Below, in pieces: positions 38,423 to 48,533 of a DNA stretch of 62,342 bases. The DNA is taken from the NCBI RefSeq assembly GCF_023895975.1, contig NZ_JALBWM010000016.1, forward strand, positions 1-62,342. Reading direction: 5' to 3'. Source of the DNA: Microbulbifer okhotskensis. GTDB lineage: Bacteria; Pseudomonadota; Gammaproteobacteria; Pseudomonadales; Cellvibrionaceae. Positions within the stretch are counted from its first letter, which is position 1; each line of letters opens with the position of its first letter. The notes below the pieces were generated by a model. That model worked only from the letters and a program-made list of their open reading frames with translations. It searched no databases and was not told where the DNA came from. The position numbers and the translations under genes are program-made.

Positions 38423-39421
38423 ATGGTTACCACAGTTATGGAAGCTGAAGCTCGCGAGGCACCTCAGCGGATCGCTGAACAATTGCGTGCTAATGCTAAA
38501 ACCATGTCCCGGCTGGGGGAGAGGCTACGGCACTCGCCACCGCGTTTTGTCATGATCGTGGGGCGGGGCTCCTCAGATCATGCCGGTGTGTTTGCCAAGT
38601 ATCTGATAGAAATTGAAACGGGTACGCCAACCTTTTCTGCAGCGCCGTCAGTATCCAGTGTTTATGGCCGCCAGTTGAATCTTGAGGGGGCGCTGGTATT
38701 GGTGATATCTCAATCGGGTAGAAGTCCGGACATCCTGGCGCAGGCTCGTATGGCAAAAGAATCTGGTGCCTATACGGTTGCTCTATTGAATGACGAGAAT
38801 GCGCCTATCAAGGAGGAGGTTGATTTGGTGATTCCTCTTAAAGCCGGCCCCGAAAAGGCCGTGGCAGCTACAAAGAGTTATCTGGCCACCTTGTCAGCGG
38901 TGTTGCAGTTGGTGGCACACTGGACTGGCGATAAGGCTCTTTGCGAGGCGCTGGAGGAGTTACCCAAAACCCTGCAGTCTGCGATTAGAGCGGAGATTCA
39001 ATTGCGCCCGGAGGATCTGGCGTCGGTACAAAACCTGGTGGTTTTGGGGCGGGGGCCGGGGTACGGCATTACTCGGGAGTTGGCGCTCAAATTAAAAGAG
39101 GTGTGTAATATTCATGCGGAGTCCTATTCCAGCGCTGAATTTTTACACGGCCCGGTCACTTTGGTCGAGGGGAAATTGACCGTGGTCAATGTTCCCATTG
39201 AGGATGAGTCGTTCCCGGCACATAGTGAGCAGGTGGATGAAATCAGGCGTCGTGGCGCGGCATTGATTAACTTGCATGTGCCGAGCAAAGGGGTGCATCC
39301 GCGAATTGCGCCGCTGGCCTTATTGCAGCGTTTTTATATTGATGTGGCACATGTGGCGGTGAGCCGCGGCATTAATCCCGATGAACCCGTAGGCTTAAAG
39401 AAAATCACCCGCACAGTCTAA
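38423..39421 (+). CDS. SIS-domain glucosamine-6-phosphate deaminase (NagB-II type)
   Basis: The 332-aa protein has two SIS domains, as in GlmS C-terminal halves but without a glutaminase domain. The first has VGRGSSDHAG near residue 48 and VISQSGRSPD near residue 92; the second has VLGRGPGYGITRELALKLKEVC near residue 208 and YSSAEFLHGPVTLVEG. This form replaces NagB in many marine gammaproteobacteria and converts glucosamine-6-phosphate to fructose-6-phosphate and ammonia. It is followed 22 bases on by nagA, so both serve GlcNAc catabolism. No HTH domain is present. Confidence 0.88.
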   Translation: MVTTVMEAEAREAPQRIAEQLRANAKTMSRLGERLRHSPPRFVMIVGRGSSDHAGVFAKYLIEIETGTPTFSAAPSVSSVYGRQLNLEGALVLVISQSGRSPDILAQARMAKESGAYTVALLNDENAPIKEEVDLVIPLKAGPEKAVAATKSYLATLSAVLQLVAHWTGDKALCEALEELPKTLQSAIRAEIQLRPEDLASVQNLVVLGRGPGYGITRELALKLKEVCNIHAESYSSAEFLHGPVTLVEGKLTVVNVPIEDESFPAHSEQVDEIRRRGAALINLHVPSKGVHPRIAPLALLQRFYIDVAHVAVSRGINPDEPVGLKKITRTV

Positions 39422-39443
39422 ATAGAACAGTGGAGTCGTTATT

Positions 39444-40586
39444 TTGGAGGGGAGAGAGGGGATTACCCTATTGGCGTCAAAACTCTTTGACGGTGAGCGA
39501 ATACTGACGGATGTCGCGGTTACCATTGGGGAGAACGGGCTTATAGGCGCTATCGGAGGAGGGGTTACTTCTTCCGTGGAGCGGCTATCCGGGCTCTTGG
39601 TGCCGGGTTTGGTGGATATTCAGGTGAATGGTGGCGGTGGTGTTTTATTTAACCAGGACCCCACTTTGTCTGCGCTTCAACAGATAAGTGAAGCCCACGC
39701 ACAGTTTGGAACCACCGCCTTCCTGCCAACTTTGATTACTGACCGGTTATCGGTTATGCAGCGCGCTGCCGATGCAGTCAGTGAGGCTTTGTCTGCAGGT
39801 GTACCGGGTGTTGTCGGTGTACATTTTGAAGGGCCTCATTTAAGTACGGCCAAAAAAGGCACCCATGAGCAGGGATTTATTCGTCCTTTAAGTGATGAGG
39901 AGCTGTCCCTTTACGCTCGCGATGACCTGGGGATACGCCTGGTTACTTTGGCGCCAGAGAGTGTTGCCAGTTCGGACATTCGCAATCTGGTTTCCCTGGG
40001 CGTCCATGTTTGTCTGGGTCACTCAAATACGAATGCGGAAACGGTCGAAGCGGCATTGAGTGCGGGCGCCACAGGCTTCACCCACCTGTTCAATGCAATG
40101 TCACCACTTCATTCCCGCGAGCCTGGCATGGTTGGCACGGCACTGATTCGAGATGATGCCTGGTGTGGCTTGATAGCCGATGGCCACCATGTGAGTGTCG
40201 GCGCCATTAAGCTTGCGCTCAAGGCCAAGCCTCGCGGGAAATTGCTACTGGTTACCGATGCGATGTCACTGGTGGGCAGTGAGAAAATGAGCTTCCCTCT
40301 ATTTGATCGAATAGTTACTCGCAGAGGCAGTAAATTGACTTCTAGCACAGGTGAGTTGGCGGGCTCTCATTTGGACATGATTGGCGCAGTGCGAAATGTA
40401 CATGATTGGTGCAATGTCGAGCTTGTAGAGGTGTTGCGTATGGCCAGTCTCTACCCTGCCCAATTCCTCGGCCTGAGAGCGGGGGTAATTGCAGAAGGGG
40501 TGCGAGCCAATATGGTTTTGCTGGGTGAGGACTTACAAGTTTGTCGAACCTGGATAGAGGGCGTCGAAGTCTATCAAGGCGATTAA
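39444..40586 (+). CDS. nagA: N-acetylglucosamine-6-phosphate deacetylase
   Basis: TTG 39444 with GGAG eight bases before it is the best-supported start; 380 aa. The amidohydrolase barrel shows LVPGLVDIQVNGGGGV near residue 51-66, GVHFEGPHLS near residue 128-137 (metal-binding Glu), VCLGHSNTNAETV, TGFTHLFNAMSPLHSREPG and LVTDAMSLVG. It removes the acetyl group from GlcNAc-6-P, giving the substrate of the deaminase upstream. Neither a transporter nor a kinase of the pathway is in the window. Confidence 0.94.
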   Translation: MEGREGITLLASKLFDGERILTDVAVTIGENGLIGAIGGGVTSSVERLSGLLVPGLVDIQVNGGGGVLFNQDPTLSALQQISEAHAQFGTTAFLPTLITDRLSVMQRAADAVSEALSAGVPGVVGVHFEGPHLSTAKKGTHEQGFIRPLSDEELSLYARDDLGIRLVTLAPESVASSDIRNLVSLGVHVCLGHSNTNAETVEAALSAGATGFTHLFNAMSPLHSREPGMVGTALIRDDAWCGLIADGHHVSVGAIKLALKAKPRGKLLLVTDAMSLVGSEKMSFPLFDRIVTRRGSKLTSSTGELAGSHLDMIGAVRNVHDWCNVELVEVLRMASLYPAQFLGLRAGVIAEGVRANMVLLGEDLQVCRTWIEGVEVYQGD

Positions 40587-40632
40587 CCCCTAGCGGTTGC
40601 TCTTTCGCTGCAATTTAATGGGCGCCACTTAT

Positions 40633-41682
40633 CTATGGTGCCGGCCCAGTGGACTCTCGAATAACCAACTGGGGGGTGAAGCTGCGATGGATTTTGTCTG
40701 AACTCTCCAGGCCATTACCATGACACGATTGAGCGCCTTTACAGCGAATCCTGCTGAGCGCAAGTTCGGCAGCAGACCGGGCTATTTCCTGATTAGGCTG
40801 ATGTGCGGTAGTAAGCTTGGGCCATGTTTGCCGGGAAAATGGACTGTCCTCGAAGCCGACAATAGAGAGTTTTCCGGGGACATCAATATTTAGCAAGCGT
40901 GCGGCGAACAGAGCTCCGGCTGCAATCTCATCATTTCCGGCGAACAGCGCTGTAGGGGGGGTGTCGGAGTGCAGAATTTCTTTTGCACTGGCTTCCCCCG
41001 ATTCAAACGAATACTCCCCTTTAATAATAAGTTGCCGATCTATCGCTATTCCCGCTTCTTCGAGCGCCTTGCAATACCCCTGCAGACGTCCGAGTGTGGA
41101 TAGGTGTTCTTCTCCTCCGCTCAGGTAGGCGATTCGCCTGTGGCCGAGTGCTAGTAGGTACTGGGTGATATCGTAAGCTGCCTGGTAGTCGTCAATTTGA
41201 ATACAGTTTTCCTCAATCGCCTCAGTGCTGTGAGAGGAAACGATGCGAACAAACTCCACATTTCTAGACTTCAATGTCTCGATAATTGATGGGGTTTCGG
41301 AGAAAGGCGGGGTTAATACTAGGCCGGCTACTTTGCCGTGGTCTACCAGTCTGCATAGGTCATCGGAAATGAGAGATGACTTCGAATCGCTTGGGTGAAT
41401 CAACAATTCGTATCCATGCGCTCTGCAAGCTTCCAATATGCCGTTTTGCATGTCGATAACGTAATAGGCATTAGGGTTGTCATAGATAAATGCCACTGAG
41501 TAAGAGTGTGTACCAGCTAGATTTCGCGCGGCTAAATTGGGGCTGTAGTTGAGGGTTGTGACAGCGTCGAGCACTTTTTGACGGGTGCTGGCCCTGACGG
41601 AGGGTTCATTGTTGATCACCCTGGATACGGTTTTGATCGATACGCCCGCGCGCTCAGCGACATCATTAATTGTGACTTTCAT
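40633..41682 (-). CDS. LacI family transcriptional regulator
   Basis: ATG 41682 gives 349 aa, with the LacI helix-turn-helix at once: TINDVAERAGVSIKTVSRVINNEPSVRASTRQKV. The periplasmic-binding-protein-like effector domain follows (AFIYDNPNAYYVIDMQNGI; HRRIAYLSGGEEHL; PTALFAGNDEIAAGAL). It converges on nagA and diverges from the edd cluster across 862 bases. It might control sugar catabolism in either cluster, but no LacI-type operator with a central CG was found. Confidence 0.9.
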   Translation of the reverse strand: MKVTINDVAERAGVSIKTVSRVINNEPSVRASTRQKVLDAVTTLNYSPNLAARNLAGTHSYSVAFIYDNPNAYYVIDMQNGILEACRAHGYELLIHPSDSKSSLISDDLCRLVDHGKVAGLVLTPPFSETPSIIETLKSRNVEFVRIVSSHSTEAIEENCIQIDDYQAAYDITQYLLALGHRRIAYLSGGEEHLSTLGRLQGYCKALEEAGIAIDRQLIIKGEYSFESGEASAKEILHSDTPPTALFAGNDEIAAGALFAARLLNIDVPGKLSIVGFEDSPFSRQTWPKLTTAHQPNQEIARSAAELALSRIRCKGAQSCHGNGLESSDKIHRSFTPQLVIRESTGPAP

Positions 41683-41900
41683 GCATCCATCAGTTTTACT
41701 GCTGCTGTTTATACACGGGGGGTGCCCAGAGCATCTGCTGCGGGCTGGGTGGCCGATTGACTGGTAAGTATTGTCGGGTCTCAGGATTTTAACAGTTTTG
41801 AGCCGGCAATAACTGCCAGCCCATGGCAATTAGGCAGCTATCACACGTCTTTGTAGTTTGTGGTTTCTGCTATGAGGCGTGCTGTATTCTGTGATTTTTC

Positions 41901-41915
41901 TGTAAAATTTCTACA
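41901..41915. promoter_or_regulatory. Secondary HexR-like dyad
   Basis: TGTAAAATTTCTACA fits the HexR-type pattern TGTARTWWWAYTACA at 13 of 15 positions, the two changes being symmetric. It lies 169 bp upstream of the better site and on the lacI-proximal side. Confidence 0.4.
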
Positions 41916-42058
41916 TTCCTTTGCTTTTTCACCTCATGAATCTGGCTACTCATACTTACCCGGTCTCTAATTTAGCCTCATTAAGATGTTTTTTACGTCA
42001 ATCCCCCTCGTAACTTTTGGTTATTTGGTGGGCATGCGTAATAGGTGTGGGGTAGCGC

Positions 42059-42088
42059 TTGAATTTTTTTGTAGTTTTACTACATAAT
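42059..42088 (+). promoter_or_regulatory. Candidate promoter of the Entner-Doudoroff cluster
   Basis: A TTGAAT (42059-42064) and CATAAT (42083-42088), 18 bases apart, resemble sigma-70 -35 and -10 boxes. The HexR-like dyad occupies most of the spacer. Start of transcription would be about 450 bases before the edd ATG. Confidence 0.5.
42070..42084. promoter_or_regulatory. HexR-type operator
   Basis: TGTAGTTTTACTACA, a perfect 6-3-6 dyad, agrees fully with the HexR pattern TGTARTWWWAYTACA known for proteobacterial Entner-Doudoroff genes. Its position in the promoter spacer favours repression, relieved by KDPG. The absence of a central CG argues against a LacI-family site. Confidence 0.75.
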
Positions 42089-42544
42089 GCGCTCCAATAA
42101 GATGGCGTGGCTACAAGGCTGGGGTGTTGCTCGAGTCGGGCGCCTGGAACCTCTACTACCTCTGAGGGGAGGAGGTTCTAGTATCGAATGATCACTAATA
42201 TTTAGCGCCATATGGGCAGAGCGGCGTATGGACACGGACGTTTTGTTCAGTAACAAAGTTCTATGTGCGCCTCAAAAGGCAGCGCCTGAAAGAATTTTTC
42301 TGTTTCCTGTAGGGATATTTAATCCACAGACCGGGTAATGGCGGAACACTATTCCTTTGATTTCAGATTTTTCGCTGGGCATTAGGGCACTGGCGGCACT
42401 ACAACCAAAGGGTTGCAGTGGTAGCTATCTGGCCGGGGAGCAGGCACAGGGAAAGACAATCGCAAGTGGCTGGTGCCACTGAAATGTGACCCTGGCGGTT
42501 TTTGTTTGTACCAACCGCCTCAACAAAGTTAATACGGAATAGTC
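42089..42544 (+). other. Long structured 5' leader of edd
   Basis: No gene is supported in these 456 bases. Two strong hairpins are visible: GAACCTC with GAGGTTC at 42147-42178, with more pairs inside, and CACTACAACC with GGTTGCAGTG at 42397-42420 (one mismatch, AAAG loop). A smaller AGTGGC/GCCACT hairpin and a T-stretch (TGGCGGTTTTTG) lie near the end of the leader. The layout would allow attenuation, but no known riboswitch was recognised. Confidence 0.45.
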
Positions 42545-44362
42545 ATGGTTCACAGCAAGGTTCAGGCCGTTACTGAGCGCATCAAGCGGCGCAGTGAAGA
42601 AACCCGCGCAGCGTACTTGGCGCAGGTTGAGAGAGCACACATTGAAGGCCGGGCCACCACCCACCTATCCTGTGGAAATTTGGCCCATGCGGTTGCGGCC
42701 TCACCGGAGAGTGACAAGCAGTTGATCGCTTCAGGTCGGGGGCCGAACCTGGGCATCGTCAATGCCTACAATGACATGCTCTCTGCCCATCAGCCTTACG
42801 GTGCTTACCCCGCGAAGTTAAAGGAAGCGGCGGCACGGAATGGCGCAACGGCCCAGGTAGCAGGCGGTGTGCCGGCTATGTGCGATGGGGTTACCCAGGG
42901 CCGTGCGGGCATGGAGTTGAGCCTTTTCTCACGCGATGTGATCGCGATGTCCACAGCGATTGCCTTATCCCACGATGTTTTTGAGGGTGCCATGTTCCTG
43001 GGCATCTGCGACAAGATTGTCCCTGGGTTGGTTATTGGTGCTCTGTCTTTTGGGCACCTTCCCTCTATTTTTGTCCCCGCAGGACCGATGCCCACCGGGC
43101 TGTCCAATGCGGAAAAAGTGCGCATTCGCCAGCTCTATGCTGAAGGTAAAGTGGGGCGTAGTGAATTACTGGAGGCTGAAAGTGCCTCCTACCATAGTGC
43201 GGGAACCTGCACTTTCTATGGCACTGCCAACAGCAACCAAATGTTGGTGGAAATTATGGGGCTGCAATTACCGGGCAGCTCTTTTGTCAATCCGGGCACC
43301 GAATTGCGCGAAGCCTTAAACGAGGCAGCGGTAGCACAGCTGGTAAAAATTACTGAGCCCAGCTGCCATACCTCGGTGGCAAAAATTCTTACCGAAAAAG
43401 CCTTCGTCAATGGTGTCGTAGGGCTGCTCTCCACGGGTGGTTCCACTAACCATACCCTGCACCTGATTGCGATGGCGCGAGCAGCAGGTATTCAATTGAC
43501 CTGGCAAGACATGGCTGATCTCTCCGAAGTCGTGCCGTTACTGTGTCATGTGTATCCCAACGGTACTGCTGATATTAACCACTTCGCCGCTGCAGGCGGG
43601 ATGCAGTTCCTGATGCGTGAGCTGCGCTCTGCGAGGCTCTTGCACGACGATGTACACACGGTGCTGGGCGACTCCGGTCTCGACCCCTACTGCCAGGACC
43701 CCTTCCTGAAAGAGGATGGTGCAGGCGTGGTATGGAAGCCGACACCCGAAGAGAGCGGCGATACATCGGTAATTCGCCCCGCCAGTGATCCTTTCTCCGG
43801 CCATGGCGGCCTGCAGTTGCTCGAGGGAAACCTGGGTCGCAGCGTTATTAAAGTCTCTGCGGTTAAATCTGAACACCTTAAGGTGAAAGCGCCCGCCATT
43901 GTTCTGCATAACCAGGATGATTTGTTAAAACGCTTCAAAGCGGGTGAATTGGAGCGGGACTTTGTTGCCGTTGTGAGATTCCAGGGCCCGCGCGCCAATG
44001 GTATGCCGGAACTGCACAAGCTCACGCCGACACTCGGGGTGTTGCAGGATCGCGGTTTTAAAGTAGCACTGGTGACCGACGGCCGCATGTCTGGTGCTTC
44101 CGGCAAGGTGCCTGCCGCAATTCACATGTCACCGGAAGCGCTAGAAGGTGGTGCGATAGCCAAGGTACACGAAGGAGACATGATCGAGCTCGACTCCGAA
44201 GCTGGAGTCCTGCAAGTCATGGTGGATGAGGCTGAATTTAATGCGCGCGAGCCCGCCCAATGTGACCTGACAGAAAGCGCCCGAGGCACCGGGCGTGAAC
44301 TCTTTGCCAATATGCGCGCGATTGCCAGTGGTGCAGAGAGTGGTGCCAGTATTCTCTATTAA
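42545..44362 (+). CDS. edd: Phosphogluconate dehydratase
   Basis: The 605-aa product belongs to the IlvD/Edd family, with the 4Fe-4S and substrate motifs [15 protein letters not shown] near residue 74, [20 protein letters not shown] near residue 110, and [17 protein letters not shown]. It dehydrates 6-phosphogluconate to KDPG. The length equals that of E. coli Edd (603 aa). It is the first gene of the cluster and overlaps the listed zwf start by one base. Confidence 0.96.
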   Translation: MVHSKVQAVTERIKRRSEETRAAYLAQVERAHIEGRATTHLSCGNLAHAVAASPESDKQLIASGRGPNLGIVNAYNDMLSAHQPYGAYPAKLKEAAARNGATAQVAGGVPAMCDGVTQGRAGMELSLFSRDVIAMSTAIALSHDVFEGAMFLGICDKIVPGLVIGALSFGHLPSIFVPAGPMPTGLSNAEKVRIRQLYAEGKVGRSELLEAESASYHSAGTCTFYGTANSNQMLVEIMGLQLPGSSFVNPGTELREALNEAAVAQLVKITEPSCHTSVAKILTEKAFVNGVVGLLSTGGSTNHTLHLIAMARAAGIQLTWQDMADLSEVVPLLCHVYPNGTADINHFAAAGGMQFLMRELRSARLLHDDVHTVLGDSGLDPYCQDPFLKEDGAGVVWKPTPEESGDTSVIRPASDPFSGHGGLQLLEGNLGRSVIKVSAVKSEHLKVKAPAIVLHNQDDLLKRFKAGELERDFVAVVRFQGPRANGMPELHKLTPTLGVLQDRGFKVALVTDGRMSGASGKVPAAIHMSPEALEGGAIAKVHEGDMIELDSEAGVLQVMVDEAEFNAREPAQCDLTESARGTGRELFANMRAIASGAESGASILY

Positions 44363-45876
44363 TGACTACGGAGCCAAAAAGGCGCCGGGACAAGAACGAT
44401 CTCAGAGCAATTTTTATGATTAACCCTTTTGATATGGTGTTATTTGGTGGAGGCGGAGACCTTGCTTTACGCAAGCTGTTACCCGCTCTTTACCGTGCAT
44501 TTAGAGAGGGCAGCCTGGCCGAAGGTTGTCGAATTCTTCCGGTAAGCCGCCGTCAATCAGATGTTGATCAATATATCGAAGCGGCTCACCGTGCACTGCA
44601 AAAGTATCTCGGTGACGGCGAGTATTGCGCTTCCAGCTGGAAGGGGTTTAGTCAGTTACTCCGCCCAGTTGCACTAGATATTGCCGTACCGGATGCCCAA
44701 TGGGAACACCTGTCGGATATTCTCGGTTCAGATTCACAGCGAGTGCGGATTTTCTACCTAGCCATTCCGCCAGCGGTATTTGGTCCTTGCTGTGAAAACT
44801 TGTCGATTAAAGGCCTGATCACCGAAAACTCGCGGGTTGTTGTCGAAAAACCGCTAGGCTATAACGCCCAAACTTCTGATGAAATTAACAGCAAAATTGC
44901 CAGTTATTTCCCCGAAGACAGTATTTTTCGCATCGATCATTACCTGGGGAAGGAAACTGTCCAAAATCTCCTTGCATTGCGTTTTAGTAATGTACTGTTT
45001 GAGCATCTTTGGGATGCAAAAACCATTGATCATATTCAGATCAGTATTTCAGAAACGGTTGGACTTGAAGGGCGTGCCGGCTTTTATGATGAGACAGGCG
45101 CAATGCGGGATATGGTTCAAAACCATTTACTGCAATTACTTTGCCTGATTGCCATGGAATCCCCCAACAGCATGTCGGCCAAAAATATCCGTGCCGAAAA
45201 GATTAAAGTACTGGAAGCGTTACGTCCTCTTACGGGTGCTTTGGTCGATGAAAATGTAGTGCGTGGCCAATATGTGGCCGGAGAAATTAATGGGGGTGAT
45301 GTCCCCGGTTATCTGGATGAACTAGATGGTGGTACCAGCTCTACAGAAACCTTCGTGGCAATCCGCGCGCACATAGATAGCTGGCGTTGGGCCGGTGTGC
45401 CGTTTTACCTGCGTACCGGCAAACGAATGGAAAAACGCTGTGCTGAAATTGTGGTGCAGTATAAAAATGTTTCCCACCATGTTTATGATGAAACCGCCGG
45501 CAATATTACCCCCAACCGTTTAGTGATCCGCCTGCAGCCAGAGGAAAGTATCAAGCTTGTGCTGATGGCGAAAAAAATGGATAGCCTCACGACAGAGCTG
45601 CAGCCAGCTGAATTGAATTTAACCTTATCGGACACCTACGATAGCTTCCGTAGCGATGCCTACAAACGCCTTATGTTGGACGCCGCAGCGAACAACTCTG
45701 CGCTATTTATTCACCGCGATGAAGTGGCAGCAGCTTGGGCTTGGGTCGACCCGATAATTGAACATTGGCGTGAAACCAACAATCAACCGCAGCCTTATCC
45801 TGCGGGCAGCTGGGGTCCTGAAGAGGCAGATAGTCTGCTGTCGCGCAGCGATCGCCACTGGTTCAATGCCAAATAA
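44362..45876 (+). CDS. zwf: Glucose-6-phosphate 1-dehydrogenase
   Basis: The 504-aa enzyme oxidises glucose-6-phosphate to 6-phosphogluconolactone. Motifs are the nucleotide-binding VLFGGGGDLALRKLLP and the catalytic RIDHYLGKE near residue 192-200, then WAGVPFYLRTGKRM near residue 345. The first ATG (overlapping the edd stop) has no clear ribosome binding site; the ATG 18 codons later, at 44416, starting MINPFDMVLFGG, matches family starts and may be the true one. Confidence 0.95.
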   Translation: MTTEPKRRRDKNDLRAIFMINPFDMVLFGGGGDLALRKLLPALYRAFREGSLAEGCRILPVSRRQSDVDQYIEAAHRALQKYLGDGEYCASSWKGFSQLLRPVALDIAVPDAQWEHLSDILGSDSQRVRIFYLAIPPAVFGPCCENLSIKGLITENSRVVVEKPLGYNAQTSDEINSKIASYFPEDSIFRIDHYLGKETVQNLLALRFSNVLFEHLWDAKTIDHIQISISETVGLEGRAGFYDETGAMRDMVQNHLLQLLCLIAMESPNSMSAKNIRAEKIKVLEALRPLTGALVDENVVRGQYVAGEINGGDVPGYLDELDGGTSSTETFVAIRAHIDSWRWAGVPFYLRTGKRMEKRCAEIVVQYKNVSHHVYDETAGNITPNRLVIRLQPEESIKLVLMAKKMDSLTTELQPAELNLTLSDTYDSFRSDAYKRLMLDAAANNSALFIHRDEVAAAWAWVDPIIEHWRETNNQPQPYPAGSWGPEEADSLLSRSDRHWFNAK

Positions 45877-45945
45877 AACCGGGGAAAAATTTCACGGTAG
45901 CGAATCTACTGTGTGAGTTCCCAACAGAAATAAATGGAATAATCC

Positions 45946-46656
45946 ATGGCAGAAGAAAAATTTTTTCAAGATCGCGAGCGTTTGGTGCAGGCCCTGGTTC
46001 ACGACTGCGCTTGTGAACTTCAAAAAGGTATTAAAGAAAGCGGTAATGCCAGTTTTCTGGTATCGGGTGGCAGCTCGCCAGAACCGGTTTATCGCGAGTT
46101 ATCCAAACGGCCCTTGCCCTGGTCAAAAATTACCGCAGCACTGGTTGATGAACGCTGGGTAGAAAAATCGGAGAGTGGCAGCAACGCAGCCTTTATTGAA
46201 AAGTCCCTGTTGCAAAACTACGCCGGCGAAGCTGCTTTTCTAGGTATGAAAAACTCACACGCAACGGCTGCGGAAGGTGAGCAGGAGTGTGAACGGTCCT
46301 ACGCCGAACTACAGAGACCATTTGATGTGTGCCTGTTGGGTATGGGCGGAGACGGTCATACCGCTTCATTATTTCCCCATGCGCAGGGGTTAGAGGATGC
46401 ACTCAATCCTGAATCAGATAAATTGTGTAGCGCAATTATTGCTAATCAAAGCGAAGTAACGGGCTCTAATACCGAGCGTATGACGTTAACTTTGAGTGCA
46501 ATTTTACAAGCGCGCAATATCAAGTTGTTGATCACTGGCGAAGAAAAACTGAAAGTTTATCGTGAGGCACTGCTCGGCAGCGACGAAATGGAAATGCCGG
46601 TGCGCAGCATTCTCAAACAGGGGCTAAAACCAGTCACTGTTTATTGGGCGCCTTAA
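45946..46656 (+). CDS. pgl: 6-phosphogluconolactonase
   Basis: The 236-aa product has the DevB-type lactonase signatures SFLVSGGSSPEPVYRELSK near residues 37-55, ALVDERWV near residue 65, and LLGMGGDGHTASLFPH near residue 130-145. It hydrolyses 6-phosphogluconolactone made by Zwf. It lies 69 bases after zwf. Confidence 0.94.
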   Translation: MAEEKFFQDRERLVQALVHDCACELQKGIKESGNASFLVSGGSSPEPVYRELSKRPLPWSKITAALVDERWVEKSESGSNAAFIEKSLLQNYAGEAAFLGMKNSHATAAEGEQECERSYAELQRPFDVCLLGMGGDGHTASLFPHAQGLEDALNPESDKLCSAIIANQSEVTGSNTERMTLTLSAILQARNIKLLITGEEKLKVYREALLGSDEMEMPVRSILKQGLKPVTVYWAP

Positions 46657-46677
46657 CGAACGAGTTGGAATTAACTG

Positions 46678-47304
46678 ATGCAGAAAAATATCGCCGAAAT
46701 TTTGCAGATTGCTGGCGTTGTCCCAGTGCTGGTTGTAGACAAAGTTGAAGATGCACTTCCGCTGGCGAGTGCATTACTTGAGGGCGGCCTAACGGTGCTG
46801 GAAGTAACCCTGCGTACTGAGGCGGCCCTGGGAGTTGTAGAGCAAATTGCAAAGCACCTGCCAGAAGTTCATGTGGGTACCGGCACGGTATTAAATGGTG
46901 ATGATCTGCGTCGTTCTATCGATGCCGGCGCCAGTTTTATGGTGAGCCCTGGCGCGACGGATCGCTTACTGGATGCGGCCGAAAACAGCGAAGTACCTCT
47001 GTTGCCCGGTGCCGCCAGTGTTTCCGAAGTGATGCGTTTGTACGAGCGGGGCTACCGTTATCAGAAGTTTTTCCCCGCGCAAGCGGCCGGGGGTGTACCC
47101 ATGCTGAAGTCTATCGGTGGCCCACTGCAAGATGTTCGTTTCTGTCCTACCGGAGGCGTTGGGCCAGTGAATGCACCGGAATTTCTGGCGCTGACCAACG
47201 TTGTTTGTGTGGGCGGCTCTTGGATGGCGAGCAATGCGTTGGTTAGCGAGAAGAACTGGGCTGAAGTTACTCGCCTGGCAAAACAAGCTGCGGCACTGAA
47301 ATAA
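46678..47304 (+). CDS. eda: KDPG aldolase (2-dehydro-3-deoxyphosphogluconate aldolase)
   Basis: The 208-aa class I aldolase splits KDPG into pyruvate and glyceraldehyde-3-phosphate. Visible are VPVLVVDKVEDALPLASALLEGG, the VTLRTEAAL segment near residue 45, HVGTGTVLN, and the Schiff-base lysine in QKFFPAQAAGGV near residue 129. It follows pgl by 21 bases. Confidence 0.95.
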   Translation: MQKNIAEILQIAGVVPVLVVDKVEDALPLASALLEGGLTVLEVTLRTEAALGVVEQIAKHLPEVHVGTGTVLNGDDLRRSIDAGASFMVSPGATDRLLDAAENSEVPLLPGAASVSEVMRLYERGYRYQKFFPAQAAGGVPMLKSIGGPLQDVRFCPTGGVGPVNAPEFLALTNVVCVGGSWMASNALVSEKNWAEVTRLAKQAAALK

Positions 47305-47378
47305 CACATGTTTGGTAAAGCGCACTCGCAGATGGGTGCTACATGGAAACCAGAAGCATATACAAAGGGTAAAGCGAG

Positions 47379-48413
47379 ATGAAAATTAAAATTGCCATCA
47401 ATGGTTACGGCCGGATTGGTCGCAACGTCACCCGAGCCATCTACGAGTCCGGTTACAGTGATCGTGTTCAATTGGTCGCAATTAATGACCTCGCCCCGGT
47501 AGCTTCTAATGCCCACCTGACCCGGTTCGATACTATTCATGGTCGGTTTGGTACTGACGTCAAAGTCGATGGAGATGCGTTGGTGATTGGTGGAGACCGC
47601 GTTCAAGTTTGCCAAGAGCGCGATCCGGCTAAACTACCTTGGAAGCAATTGGAGGTAGACTTGGTATTGGAGTGTACCGGTCGATTCACTGACCACACTT
47701 CTGCTTCTTCGCATATCGAAGCTGGCGCTGCCGCAGTATTGATTTCAGCGCCATCCAAAGATGCGGATCTCACGGTTGTTTACGGTGTGAATGACAGTAA
47801 TCTCACGGGTGACCACCGTGTAGTTTCCAATGCATCGTGTACCACGAACTGCCTGGCACCGGTAGCGCAAGCGCTGCACCGTGAGCTGGGTATTGAGCGT
47901 GGTTTTATGACTACCGTACACGCTTATACTAATGATCAAAATACACAGGACGCCGTACATGCCGACATCTATCGGGCGCGTGCGGCGGCGGACAATATGA
48001 TCCCCACCAAAACCGGTGCCGCAGCTGCTGTCGGCCTGGTATTACCAGAATTGAAAGGGCGCCTTGATGGAATGGCGGTCCGCGTGCCGGTGAGCAATGT
48101 TTCCCTGGTGGACTGCCAGTTTATTGCCGATCGTGAAACCACTGTTGAAGAGGTGAATCGCATCATGCAGGAAGCGGCACAAGCGAGTGGTGGTGTGTTG
48201 ACTTATTGTGATCAGCCACTGGTATCGGTTGACTTTAATCACACTAGCGCATCCAGCCATTTCGATGCCAATCACACCCGCGTCAATGGTAATCTGGTGA
48301 AGGTAATGGCCTGGTACGACAATGAGTGGGGTTTCTCCCACCGCATGCTGGATACCAGCCTGGCCATGGCTGAGGCACTTCAGGTCAGTCAGCCTGTTGC
48401 AGCGTCTGCCTGA
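47379..48413 (+). CDS. gap: Glyceraldehyde-3-phosphate dehydrogenase
   Basis: The 344-aa enzyme shows the NAD-binding [14 protein letters not shown] at residues 8-21, the catalytic cysteine in [12 protein letters not shown] near residue 153, TVHAYTNDQ, and the terminal [14 protein letters not shown]. It takes the GAP released by Eda on to lower glycolysis. It lies 74 bases after eda. Confidence 0.95.
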   Translation: MKIKIAINGYGRIGRNVTRAIYESGYSDRVQLVAINDLAPVASNAHLTRFDTIHGRFGTDVKVDGDALVIGGDRVQVCQERDPAKLPWKQLEVDLVLECTGRFTDHTSASSHIEAGAAAVLISAPSKDADLTVVYGVNDSNLTGDHRVVSNASCTTNCLAPVAQALHRELGIERGFMTTVHAYTNDQNTQDAVHADIYRARAAADNMIPTKTGAAAAVGLVLPELKGRLDGMAVRVPVSNVSLVDCQFIADRETTVEEVNRIMQEAAQASGGVLTYCDQPLVSVDFNHTSASSHFDANHTRVNGNLVKVMAWYDNEWGFSHRMLDTSLAMAEALQVSQPVAASA

Positions 48414-48533
48414 CCCCTTCACCGTTAATTCGTTACGAGTAATTGAACTACCAGGGGCCATTAAGCGGACATGAAATCCCTGTTTGATAGTTCCCTAAAA
48501 TACCTTCTTAAATCTACTAGCTGACGGGATCTT

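Noticed and set aside
42212..42253. A 13-residue leader peptide frame in the edd leader
   Set aside because: No ribosome binding site and no run of control codons; a chance short frame is more likely.
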